Source: Sagittula marina
GTDB taxonomy: Bacteria > Pseudomonadota > Alphaproteobacteria > Rhodobacterales > Rhodobacteraceae
Length of the DNA stretch: 64,000 nt
Assembly (NCBI RefSeq): GCF_014196795.1
Contig: NZ_JACIEJ010000004.1
Location: forward strand, 62,001 to 126,000
Direction: 5' to 3'
Part shown: positions 1-7,568 of the stretch, in pieces
Layout: each line of letters opens with the position of its first letter
Numbering within the stretch: position 1 is the first letter of the stretch
Translations under genes and position numbers: made by a program
The notes under the pieces: model-generated
The model's database searches: none
Told to the model about the DNA's origin: nothing
Seen by the model: the letters and a program-made list of their open reading frames with translations, nothing else

Positions 1-681
1 AACCCCGAGAAGCCCGAGATCATGGGCCAATTCGTCGGCGCGCTGGATGGCATCGGTCAGGCCTGCATTGCGCTTGACATGCCCATCGTGTCCGGCAACG
101 TTTCGCTGTACAACGAAACCGACGGCACCGGCATCCTGCCGACGCCAACCATTGGCGCGGTGGGCCTGATTGCCGCCGACGAGGCCCCGATCCTCGACAC
201 CCCGCGCGAAGGCCATGTGGCCCTGCTGCTGGGGGACACCGGTACACATCTGGGCCAGTCGGCCTTGCTGGCAGAGGTCTTCAACCGCGAAGACGGCGAT
301 GCGCCGCATGTGGACCTCGCAGTGGAAAAGGCCAACGGTGACTTCATCCGGGCCAACCGGGACTGGATCAAATCCTGCACCGACCTGTCGGATGGCGGCC
401 TTGCCATGGCCGCGTTCGAAATGGCCGCAGCCGGTGGCGTGGGTGTGGTGCTCGACAGCGCCGACACGCAGGAGCTGTTTGGCGAGGATCAGGGCCGCTA
501 CCTGATCGCCTGCAACTTCGACCAGGCGGAGGCCCTGATGCTGGCCGCCGCGCAGGCCGGCGTCACGCTGACCACAGTGGGGAAATTCGTTGGCACCACG
601 ATGAAGATGGGCAGCTCCGAGGCCCCCTTGTCCGAGTTGGTCAACGTCCACGACGGCGCCTTCGCCGCCACTTTCGGCTGA
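1..681 (+). CDS. purL: Phosphoribosylformylglycinamidine synthase subunit PurL, 3' part
   Basis: The reading frame is open at the window edge, so only the C-terminal 226 residues of a protein normally near 720 residues are present. PurL converts FGAR to FGAM with ATP and glutamine-derived ammonia in purine synthesis. The fragment has the conserved [10 protein letters not shown] and [10 protein letters not shown] segments, then the DLSDGGLA motif, all typical of the second AIRS-like half of the enzyme. It ends in an ordinary stop before a 285-nt gap that holds a long palindrome. The family is confident. The start lies outside the window. Confidence 0.95.
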   Translation, partial: NPEKPEIMGQFVGALDGIGQACIALDMPIVSGNVSLYNETDGTGILPTPTIGAVGLIAADEAPILDTPREGHVALLLGDTGTHLGQSALLAEVFNREDGDAPHVDLAVEKANGDFIRANRDWIKSCTDLSDGGLAMAAFEMAAAGGVGVVLDSADTQELFGEDQGRYLIACNFDQAEALMLAAAQAGVTLTTVGKFVGTTMKMGSSEAPLSELVNVHDGAFAATFG

Positions 682-706
682 CCTCGTCAGAAGCTTTTGC
701 TTCGGA

Positions 707-849
707 GCCGCCGTCGCCTGAGACCGGGGCGACGGACGGTATCACGGCGCGCAAGCTGTTTCGCCGAGGGGCCCCGCCGCGCGGGGAGACGGCTAAACCG
801 CTTGCGGGACGGGGTGGCGTGCGTCAGCACAGGATCAGGCGACGGCGGC
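707..849. repeat. Nested palindromic intergenic element
   Basis: A perfect 15-bp inverted repeat (GCCGCCGTCGCCTGA at 707-721, its complement at 835-849) encloses a second one with two mismatches (CGCAAGCTGTTTCGCC at 750-765, GGCTAAACCGCTTGCG at 791-806). At the centre CCCCGC (772-777) pairs with GCGGGG (781-786). The whole could fold as one long branched hairpin of about 143 nt. It lies between purL and the M48 peptidase gene. It has no T-run of a classical terminator. It may be a structured RNA, a palindromic repeat or an old mobile remnant. Confidence 0.5.
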
Positions 850-966
850 TTTGATGCATTTGCTTTGCTGAGCCAGAGCCCCCCTTCCCTTCCGCTCACC
901 GGCAAATCAATTCTTTTCACGCATTGCGCCCTTCCCCGCTGGCACGTCGTGCCCCATATTCACACC

Positions 967-1653
967 ATGCTGAAGTTCACGCCCCTCCTGCTCGCCATTC
1001 TTTATGCGCTGGTCATGTATCAGGTCTCGTCCTGGCGCACCCGTCGGGAGCTTGATGCGAAATCCACCGAACTGGCTGATCCGGGGTTGAAACGCCTGAC
1101 CGACCGCATGGCCAAGGCGTTGGATCTGCCGCGGATCAAGGTGCATATCTACGAGATCGATCCCGTGAACGGGCTTGCCGCGCCGGACGGGCGGATTTTC
1201 ATCACGCGCGGGTTCTATCGCAAGTACCGCAATGGCGAGGTCACGGCAGAAGAGCTGGCCTCGGTCATCGCGCATGAATTGGGCCACGTGGCGCTGGGGC
1301 ATTCGCGGCGCCGGATGATCGACTTTTCCGGGCAAAACGCAATTCGCACGGCCTTGATGATGATCCTCGGACGCTTTCTGCCCTTTGGGATCGGCGCGCA
1401 GCTGGCGCATTTCGCGGCGTCCTTGCTGGCGGCACGACTGTCGCGCAGCGATGAATACGAGGCCGACGCCTACGCCAGCGCGCTCTTGCACAAATCCGGC
1501 ATTGGCCTTGCCGCGCAAAAGAGCCTGTTCCAAAAGCTCGAAGCCCTCACACAGTCGCGCGGTGGCGCCCCTGCCTGGCTTATGTCACATCCGAAAACCG
1601 ACGAGCGGATCAAGGCCATCGAAGCGATGGAGACCCGCTGGCAGAACACCTAG
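967..1653 (+). CDS. M48 family metallopeptidase, membrane-anchored
   Basis: A 228-residue zinc protease. A hydrophobic segment (about residues 4-20) should anchor it in the inner membrane. The zinc motif HELGH is at residues 103-107 and the third ligand is in the SDEYEADAYA stretch (E163/E165). This layout matches short M48 proteins of the HtpX/Oma1/BepA type, and it lacks the TPR repeats of BepA. The ATG at 967 is chosen because it starts right at the membrane segment. The open frame further upstream runs through the palindromic element and looks non-coding. Substrates are unknown; a role in membrane or envelope protein quality control is an inference. Confidence 0.85.
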   Translation: MLKFTPLLLAILYALVMYQVSSWRTRRELDAKSTELADPGLKRLTDRMAKALDLPRIKVHIYEIDPVNGLAAPDGRIFITRGFYRKYRNGEVTAEELASVIAHELGHVALGHSRRRMIDFSGQNAIRTALMMILGRFLPFGIGAQLAHFAASLLAARLSRSDEYEADAYASALLHKSGIGLAAQKSLFQKLEALTQSRGGAPAWLMSHPKTDERIKAIEAMETRWQNT

Positions 1654-1658
1654 GCCTG

Positions 1659-2810
1659 TCATCCTTCTGCGTCGGACAACAGCTCGAAGCCGCCTTCGGC
1701 CACGTCCTCGCCATTGACCTGCACCACCAGCCGGTGCCAGCCCGGATGCAGCTTGTAGGTCGTTGCATCGCCGCGCAGGGGATGGCGTTTTTCAAACGTG
1801 GTCGGCTGTCCCTTTTGCAAGCGCCCGGTCTTCAGCTTGAACACCTTTTCCACCGCGCGCCCCGGTCGGGCAAATCCCAGACGGTAGTCGACCATGACAT
1901 TGCGGTCGTCTGCGCCAAGCAGGTCGACGGCAAAGTGCAACGCATCACCGATCCGCAAGGTCGGCGTCTGGACCGTAAGATGCGCGGTGACACCGCCCGC
2001 GCGATAGCCAAGCAACGCCAGGGCACCGGGTTCGCCGCGCTTGACCGCGGTGCGCAGCGCGTGGCGGGTGATCCAGTCGATCTCTTTCGGGGCCTGGCGG
2101 CCGGACGCTTGCCAAGCTGACAGATGTGTCACCACGGTCTCTGGCATCACCTTTGACAAATCGTTCATGTGGTTGGCCACAGACCGCGTCACGTAGCGGG
2201 TGGGATCGCTGTGCAGCGCATCGAGGAAGCGCAGCGGCACGCTTGGGTCCAGGATCAGGTTGCGCGCCCACGGCAGGCGGGGCCGCGTGCCTTCGCTCAC
2301 CAGCCTGCGCACGTGGTAGTTGTCGTCCTCAACCCACCGGTCCAGCCGCGCGAGCGTTTCCTCCGGCCAGCGGTTGAGGAAGGGACGGATGTAGAATTCC
2401 ATCGAGAAGCGTTTGGTCGCGGCGTAAAGCAGATCCAGCGCCCGCTCCCGGTGATCCTCCAGCCCGTGCCGCACCGCGAGGATACCCGGCACTGCATGGA
2501 TAAAGCGGCCAAAATCGTTGTCCGTCAGGCTGCTGTCCAGCGCAGGTGGCATGGCGGCCTCCAGCGCGTCGGCCATGGCGGCGAAGTTGGAGGGCAGTTG
2601 CGCCTCCAGCCCGTCCGCGATCCAGTCGAGCCGCTCCAGCAAGCTGCGCGACGCCAGTCCCGGCACAACCTGTGCCACGAAACGGTCCGCGTCAAAGCCC
2701 GGCAGCACCGCGAATTGCGCCCCCAGATCCGCGACGGACTGCGCGTTGAACAGTTGATCGGCGAGGGAGACGCCTTTGCCGCCCCCCACACCATCCGGTC
2801 CACGGGCCAT
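1659..2810 (-). CDS. AlkC-like DNA alkylation repair protein
   Basis: A 383-residue protein that resembles the AlkC/AlkD family of DNA glycosylases, which remove alkylated purines with a HEAT-like helical solenoid. The middle of the protein is helical and rich in Trp/Arg pairs (RWPEETLARLDRW, NYHVRRLVSEGTRPRLPW), as in this family. The last 100 residues, rich in beta strand (about 285-383), look like the Ig-like domain that separates AlkC from AlkD. Its ATG directly follows the TGA of the SDR gene with no gap, so the two are probably co-transcribed and translationally coupled. Assignment is by pattern only. Confidence 0.75.
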   Translation of the reverse strand: MARGPDGVGGGKGVSLADQLFNAQSVADLGAQFAVLPGFDADRFVAQVVPGLASRSLLERLDWIADGLEAQLPSNFAAMADALEAAMPPALDSSLTDNDFGRFIHAVPGILAVRHGLEDHRERALDLLYAATKRFSMEFYIRPFLNRWPEETLARLDRWVEDDNYHVRRLVSEGTRPRLPWARNLILDPSVPLRFLDALHSDPTRYVTRSVANHMNDLSKVMPETVVTHLSAWQASGRQAPKEIDWITRHALRTAVKRGEPGALALLGYRAGGVTAHLTVQTPTLRIGDALHFAVDLLGADDRNVMVDYRLGFARPGRAVEKVFKLKTGRLQKGQPTTFEKRHPLRGDATTYKLHPGWHRLVVQVNGEDVAEGGFELLSDAEG

Positions 2811-3590
2811 TCAGATCGTGGCCAGGGTCGCGCCGCCGTCGAGCAGCACGTTCTGCCCCACCATGAAGCCCGCGTGTTGCGAACACATGAAAGCGCACAT
2901 GGCCCCGAACTCCTCGCGCGTGCCGTAGCGCTTTGCGGGGATCGTCGCCTGACGCTGTGCCTTGGCCGCGTCGAGGGAGATGTTCTGCTGCTGCGACACG
3001 CCGGTGTCCAAGGCGATGGCGCGGTCGGTGGCGTGGATGCCCGGCAGCAGGTTGTTCACGATCACCCCGTGCTCTGCCACTTGCCGCGCCGTGCCTGCCA
3101 CATAGCCTGTCAGCCCGGTGCGTGCCGCGTTGGACAGTCCCAGCACCGCGATGGGCGCCTTGACCGATTGCGAGGTGATGTTGACCACCCGGCCCCACCC
3201 CTTGTCGATCATCTTCGGCATCAGCTCCGTCATCAGCGCGATTGGAGTCAGCATGTTCGAATCGAGCGCGCTGAGAAAATCCTCGCGGCCCCAGTCGGAC
3301 CACATGCCCGGAGGCGGTCCGCCCGCGTTGGTCACCAGGATGTCCACATCACCGGCGGCCTCCAGCACCTTGGCGCGGCCGTCCTCAGATACAATGTCCG
3401 CCGCGACAGTGGTGACCGTCACGCCAAAGCGGTCGCGGATAGACTGAGCCGTCTCTTCCAATGCCTCCGCACCGCGCGCGTTCATGACCAGATCCACGCC
3501 TGCTTCGGCCAATGCCTCGGCGCAACCGCGTCCCAAACCCTTACTCGACGCACAAACCAGTGCGCGTTTCCCTCGAATGCCCAGATCCAT
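2811..3590 (-). CDS. SDR family oxidoreductase with atypical active site
   Basis: A 259-residue Rossmann-fold protein with the cofactor loop ASSKGLGRG near the N-terminus and the NAGG motif. At the place where classical SDRs have Tyr-x3-Lys it reads VLGLSNAARTGLTG, so the catalytic Tyr and Lys are absent. A known subfamily annotated as FabG-like shares this LSNxxR pattern. The ATG at 3590 is preceded by GGAGGG at good spacing. A longer open frame upstream is less likely coding. The substrate is unknown. It is paired with the AlkC-like gene downstream. Confidence 0.85.
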   Translation of the reverse strand: MDLGIRGKRALVCASSKGLGRGCAEALAEAGVDLVMNARGAEALEETAQSIRDRFGVTVTTVAADIVSEDGRAKVLEAAGDVDILVTNAGGPPPGMWSDWGREDFLSALDSNMLTPIALMTELMPKMIDKGWGRVVNITSQSVKAPIAVLGLSNAARTGLTGYVAGTARQVAEHGVIVNNLLPGIHATDRAIALDTGVSQQQNISLDAAKAQRQATIPAKRYGTREEFGAMCAFMCSQHAGFMVGQNVLLDGGATLATI

Positions 3591-3717
3591 GGCACCCTCC
3601 TTGCTTTGTTTACGCAACGTCAGCAAATCGCCGACCTCACACCTATTTGATGCCACAATGTGGTGGCATACAATGGATGTGCGCTGCATCACTTTTCAGT
3701 ACGTCAGGGACGCTATA

Positions 3718-4713
3718 ATGCCCACCACCGATTTGAATGTTTTCCCCGCCACCGCGCTGCGCGTGATCAACGGGGCGAACCTTGGCGACGCCTTGTCATG
3801 GGCGGATGATCTGGTGCCTGACGATGTGTACCGCCTGTCACCGATGTCGATGCTCAAACCGCTCAGCGTCACAAGCGCGGCAACACCGCCATTCCGCCTG
3901 GCGGAGCAGTCGGAACAGGGGGTGCCCGGCCACGCCCTGCACCTCGATTGCTGCGTCACGTTCATGTCCAGGTCGGGCGAGACGACGGAATGCCTTGTTC
4001 TGGTGGAAACCGACGACGCGGGCGACGCGGCACAGGTCCATGTGATGCCGCTGGCGGAGATGACGCCAAACACCGACTACGTGCTGGTCGGCGTCTCAGA
4101 GGAGGCTGCGCTGGCCCGCTATGCCCAGACGGCCTGCACCTCCTTTACGGCCGGGACCATGATCACGCTGGCAAGCGGCGCACAAAAAGCGGTTGAGGAT
4201 CTGGCGATTGGCGACCGGGTTCTGACCCGCGACGACGGCCCGCAGCCTATCCAATGGATCGGCCACCACACTGTGCGCGCAACGGGGCGTTTTGCACCGA
4301 TCCGCATTGCCGAGGGTACGCTGAACAACGCGCGCGACCTCTATGTCTCTCCGGATCATCGGCTGTTCATCTATCAGCGCCTCGACAAAATCGGAGCCGG
4401 TCGTTCAGAGATTCTGGTGCGCGCACGCCACTTGGTGAATGACAGCACGGTCACCGTCGCGCCGGGTGGCTTTGTCGACTATTACCAGATGCTGTTTGAC
4501 GCCCATCAGATCATCTACGCCGAAGGAATCGCCGCGGAATCAATGCTGGTCAACACGCGCACCCAAGCCGCCCTGCCAGAGGAGCTTTTGGACTCGCTGT
4601 CCAACCTGGTGCCCGGACACAAGCGAAGCGATATTTCCGATCTGGAGATTGGAGAGTCGCTGCTGTCGCACCCGGATGCGGCAGCGCTGCTGCGCAGGTC
4701 TTCCACGGGTTAG
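3718..4713 (+). CDS. Hint domain-containing protein
   Basis: A 331-residue protein. From about residue 140 it has a Hedgehog/intein (Hint) module: SFTAGTMITLASG, VEDLAIGDRVLTRDDG, then SPDHRLFIYQ and the C-terminal FVDYYQMLFDAHQIIYAEG stretch. Such proteins are frequent in Rhodobacterales and are often attached to secreted proteins. The preceding 139 residues match nothing I recognise. The residue aligned with the usual first Cys of the Hint domain appears to be Ser (S142), with a Cys two residues before. AGGGA lies before the ATG at 3718. No signal peptide is obvious. Self-processing activity is not established. Confidence 0.8.
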   Translation: MPTTDLNVFPATALRVINGANLGDALSWADDLVPDDVYRLSPMSMLKPLSVTSAATPPFRLAEQSEQGVPGHALHLDCCVTFMSRSGETTECLVLVETDDAGDAAQVHVMPLAEMTPNTDYVLVGVSEEAALARYAQTACTSFTAGTMITLASGAQKAVEDLAIGDRVLTRDDGPQPIQWIGHHTVRATGRFAPIRIAEGTLNNARDLYVSPDHRLFIYQRLDKIGAGRSEILVRARHLVNDSTVTVAPGGFVDYYQMLFDAHQIIYAEGIAAESMLVNTRTQAALPEELLDSLSNLVPGHKRSDISDLEIGESLLSHPDAAALLRRSSTG

Positions 4714-4893
4714 AGCCTCTCTTCTCCGCGCTTAAGCGATAGCCGGATGAAGTTTGCATCCGGCTGGCGGCCCCGGGCGTGGGACGCATTGTGGCCGCGC
4801 AATGACGCGCCGCTGCCCAGCCTTTCGGGGAGTGTCACGGTGGGCATGACTCAGCGCCGCCCTGAGGTGTCCGCCGCGCCGATCTTACCAGCC

Positions 4894-5157
4894 TCAATGG
4901 TTGCGCAAAGCCTCGATCAACGCGTCCTTGTTCATGTCTGACCGCCCATCAATCCCGATCTCCTGCGCCCGGGCATAAAGGTCGTCCTTGGTCCAGTCCT
5001 CGTACGGGGGCTGCTTGCCGCCCTTTTCCGACGGGTGCATGTTGTCATTGGCCTGCGCGTTGGCGATCCGCGCGGCCTTTTCCTTGGACATGCCCTTGTC
5101 ACGCAAATCCCCGTAAAGCTTGTCATTCTTGATCGATGATCCGTGGTCTTCGGCCAT
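4894..5157 (-). CDS. Small Rho_N/SAP-like domain protein
   Basis: An 87-residue hydrophilic protein. Its C-terminal 35 residues (DDLYARAQEIGIDGRSDMNK followed by DALIEALRNH) match the helix-turn-helix pattern of the Rho termination factor N-terminal or SAP-like module, which can bind nucleic acid. The N-terminal half (KDKGMSKEKAARIANAQAN-like) is seen in small conserved proteins of unknown function in alphaproteobacteria. GGGAG precedes the chosen ATG, and the upstream in-frame ATG has no such site. Function is not known. Confidence 0.7.
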   Translation of the reverse strand: MAEDHGSSIKNDKLYGDLRDKGMSKEKAARIANAQANDNMHPSEKGGKQPPYEDWTKDDLYARAQEIGIDGRSDMNKDALIEALRNH

Positions 5158-5306
5158 GTCAGTCACTCCCTGTCTGATCTGCACATCAAACCCGAAGCCA
5201 TGGCACAGAGTTCCCGATCATATGTCCGGCGCGACGAAGCCCGCCAAGCTTCCTCGCTTTTAGAAATACTCAAGACGCTTCGGCATCAGGCGGCGTAACA
5301 TCCCCA

Positions 5307-6953
5307 ATGGACGAGACCTCGAATTCACGCTATCTGCGCGCCATGCTTGACAATCGCCCCACCCTTCCGCCTGAAATCGCCCGCCGCCGGACTTTTGCGA
5401 TCATTTCGCACCCGGACGCCGGCAAGACGACGCTGACTGAAAAATTCCTTCTCTATGGCGGCGCCATCCAGATGGCCGGTCAGGTACGGGCCAAGGGCGA
5501 GGCGCGGCGCACGCGCTCGGACTTCATGCAGATGGAAAAGGACCGGGGCATCTCTGTCTCGGCCTCCGCCATGTCGTTCGATTTTGCCAGCGGCGACAAT
5601 AACTTCCGCTTCAACCTCGTGGACACCCCCGGTCACTCGGACTTTTCCGAGGACACATATCGCACGCTGACCGCCGTGGATGCCGCCGTGATGGTGATCG
5701 ACGGGGCGAAAGGTGTGGAAAGCCAGACGCAGAAGCTGTTCGAGGTCTGCCGCCTGCGCGATCTGCCGATCCTGACCTTCTGCAACAAGATGGACCGTGA
5801 AGCGCGCGACACCTTTGATATCATTGACGAGATTCAGGAAAACCTTGCGATCGACGTAACGCCCGCTTCCTGGCCGATCGGCATGGGCCGCGATTTCCTG
5901 GGCTGTTACGACATGCTCAACGACCGGCTGGAGCTGATGGACCGCGCCGACCGCAACAAGGTCGCGGAGTCCATCCGTCTGGAAGGTCTCGACGATCCGC
6001 GCATGGAGCAGCACATCCCCGCAGGCCTGCTGGAAAAGCTGCGCGAAGAGGTCGAGATGGCGCGCGAGCTGCTGCCAACGCTTGACCCGCAGTCGGTCCT
6101 CGAAGGCCATATGACCCCGATCTGGTTTGGCTCTGCCATCAACTCCTTTGGCGTGCAGGAACTGATGAACGGCATCGGCACCTACGGGCCGGAGCCGCAG
6201 ATCCAGAAGGCGACGCCGCGAGAAATCGCGCCTGAGGAAAAGAAGGTCACCGGCTTTGTGTTCAAGGTGCAGGCCAATATGGACCCCAAGCACCGCGACC
6301 GCGTGGCCTTTGTCCGTCTGGCGTCGGGGCATTTTCATCGCGGGATGAAGCTGACCCATGTGCGCACCAAGAAGCCCATGGCGATTTCCAACCCGGTGCT
6401 GTTCCTCGCCTCCGACCGCGAATTGGCCGAAGAAGCCTGGGCCGGTGACATCATCGGCATCCCGAACCACGGGCAGTTGCGCATCGGCGATACGCTGACC
6501 GAAGGCGAGCCGATCAAGGTCACGGGCATCCCGTCCTTTGCGCCGGAACTGCTGCAGGGCGTTCGGGCGGGCGATCCAATGAAATCCAAGCACCTGGAAA
6601 AGGCGCTGATGCAATTCGCAGAGGAAGGCGCGGCCAAGGTCTTCAAACCGATGATCGGCTCGGGCTTTATCGTCGGCGTCGTTGGCGCGTTGCAATTCGA
6701 GGTTCTGGGCAGCCGGATCGAGATGGAATACGGCCTGCCGGTGCGCTTTGACCCGTCGCAATTCACCTCTGCCCGCTGGGTGCACGGGGAGAAGGACGCC
6801 GTCGAAAAGTTCGTGAACGCCAACAAGCAGCACATCAGCTACGACAATGACGGCGACGTGGTCTACCTGACGCGGCTTCAGTGGGACATCGACCGGATCG
6901 AGCGCGATTATCCGGATGTCACGCTGTCCGCGACCAAGGAAATGATGGTCTGA
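5307..6953 (+). CDS. prfC: Peptide chain release factor 3
   Basis: A 548-residue translational GTPase that recycles RF1/RF2 from the ribosome after peptide release. G1 is SHPDAGKTT at residues 34-42, followed by the switch II motif VDTPGHSDFSED and the NKMDR guanine-specificity motif. The C-terminal RF3 domains follow to the normal end. Family members are near 527-530 residues. Neither this ATG nor the ATG at 5343 (LDNRPTLPPEIARRR) has a strong ribosome binding site, so the true start may be 12 codons downstream. A strong terminator hairpin follows 37 nt after the stop. Confidence 0.96.
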   Translation: MDETSNSRYLRAMLDNRPTLPPEIARRRTFAIISHPDAGKTTLTEKFLLYGGAIQMAGQVRAKGEARRTRSDFMQMEKDRGISVSASAMSFDFASGDNNFRFNLVDTPGHSDFSEDTYRTLTAVDAAVMVIDGAKGVESQTQKLFEVCRLRDLPILTFCNKMDREARDTFDIIDEIQENLAIDVTPASWPIGMGRDFLGCYDMLNDRLELMDRADRNKVAESIRLEGLDDPRMEQHIPAGLLEKLREEVEMARELLPTLDPQSVLEGHMTPIWFGSAINSFGVQELMNGIGTYGPEPQIQKATPREIAPEEKKVTGFVFKVQANMDPKHRDRVAFVRLASGHFHRGMKLTHVRTKKPMAISNPVLFLASDRELAEEAWAGDIIGIPNHGQLRIGDTLTEGEPIKVTGIPSFAPELLQGVRAGDPMKSKHLEKALMQFAEEGAAKVFKPMIGSGFIVGVVGALQFEVLGSRIEMEYGLPVRFDPSQFTSARWVHGEKDAVEKFVNANKQHISYDNDGDVVYLTRLQWDIDRIERDYPDVTLSATKEMMV

Positions 6954-6990
6954 GACACGCCGCGCCGAACAAGCGCCAAATCGCCATCGT

Positions 6991-7027
6991 GAAGGGCGCC
7001 CTCTGGCAGAGTGGCGCCCTTCGTTTT
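6991..7027 (+). terminator. Rho-independent terminator after prfC
   Basis: The stem GAAGGGCGCC pairs perfectly with GGCGCCCTTC across a short loop and is followed by GTTTT. It ends the prfC transcript just before the ribosome binding site of the next gene. Confidence 0.85.
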
Positions 7028-7056
7028 ATGTCTCAATCAAACCAAAGGAGGTTCTC

Positions 7057-7476
7057 ATGCGCGTCCCCTCTCTTTTCGCGGCCTTTTGTTTGGTCGCGGC
7101 TCCCGCCTTTGCCAATCCATGGGAGCTGATCACCGGCATCGAATACGCCGAAACCGAGACGGAGACCGAGTGGAAGGTCGAAAAAACCATCCCCGAGGCG
7201 CTGCGCGCGCAGGCGGAGGCTTTCGAGATCACCGGATTTTACGTGCCGGTCGAGGCGCAGCCCTACGTCAGCCAGTTCCTGATCGTTCCAGACCCTGAGG
7301 ACTGCCCGTTTTGCGGGTCGAACGGCTATGGTCCCACGTTGGAAGTCCACCTGTCCGAGCCGATGGAGGATATCCCGGAAGCGACGGAAGTGAAGGTGCG
7401 TGGCACATTGAATTTCGATGAAAGCACCGAGACCTATCGCGCGGTCTTCTTGACGGATGCCGAAGTGGCTCAGTAA
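7057..7476 (+). CDS. Secreted small protein, DUF3299-like
   Basis: A 139-residue protein with a clear Sec signal peptide (RVPSLFAAFCLVAAPAFA, cleavage after AFA near residue 19). The mature part contains GFYVPVEAQPYVSQFLIVPD followed by DCPFCGS, and a late VKVRGTLNF strand. This resembles DUF3299 proteins, periplasmic proteins of unknown role with a Cys pair in the same place. An almost perfect ribosome binding site (AAAGGAGG) precedes the ATG. It is a monocistronic unit bounded by terminators on both sides. Confidence 0.75.
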   Translation: MRVPSLFAAFCLVAAPAFANPWELITGIEYAETETETEWKVEKTIPEALRAQAEAFEITGFYVPVEAQPYVSQFLIVPDPEDCPFCGSNGYGPTLEVHLSEPMEDIPEATEVKVRGTLNFDESTETYRAVFLTDAEVAQ

Positions 7477-7511
7477 TCCGCTCGGAGCTGTTGTTCCGAG
7501 AGCCTAGTACA

Positions 7512-7548
7512 AAAGCGCCCCCGCAGTGTCCTGCGGGGGCTTTTTTAC
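7512..7548. terminator. Terminator between convergent genes
   Basis: GCCCCCGCAG (7517-7526) pairs with CTGCGGGGGC (7531-7540) around a TGTC loop. TTTTTT follows on the plus strand and CTTTT follows on the minus strand, so it can end both the plus-strand secreted-protein gene and the minus-strand OmpA-family gene. Confidence 0.85.
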
Positions 7549-7568
7549 ATCGCGGAAGCGGTGTCAGA

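Noticed and set aside
697-966. N-terminal extension of the M48 peptidase by 90 codons
   Set aside because: The extension is Arg-rich, runs through the palindromic element and precedes the natural membrane anchor.
2169-3650. A 493-codon plus-strand open frame across the AlkC-like and SDR genes
   Set aside because: It spans two confident minus-strand genes and shows Arg/His/Gln-rich antisense composition.
4747-4941. A 64-codon open frame after the Hint gene
   Set aside because: No ribosome binding site, no recognisable pattern and overlap with the 3' end of the Rho_N-like gene on the other strand.
5255-5285. AAATACTC near 5263 as a third copy of the 13-mer repeat
   Set aside because: The CCGG part is missing and no GC hairpin is next to it, so the likeness is too weak.
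5325-6833. A 502-codon open frame antisense to prfC
   Set aside because: It mirrors the codon bias of prfC, has no recognisable domains and lies wholly inside a certain gene.
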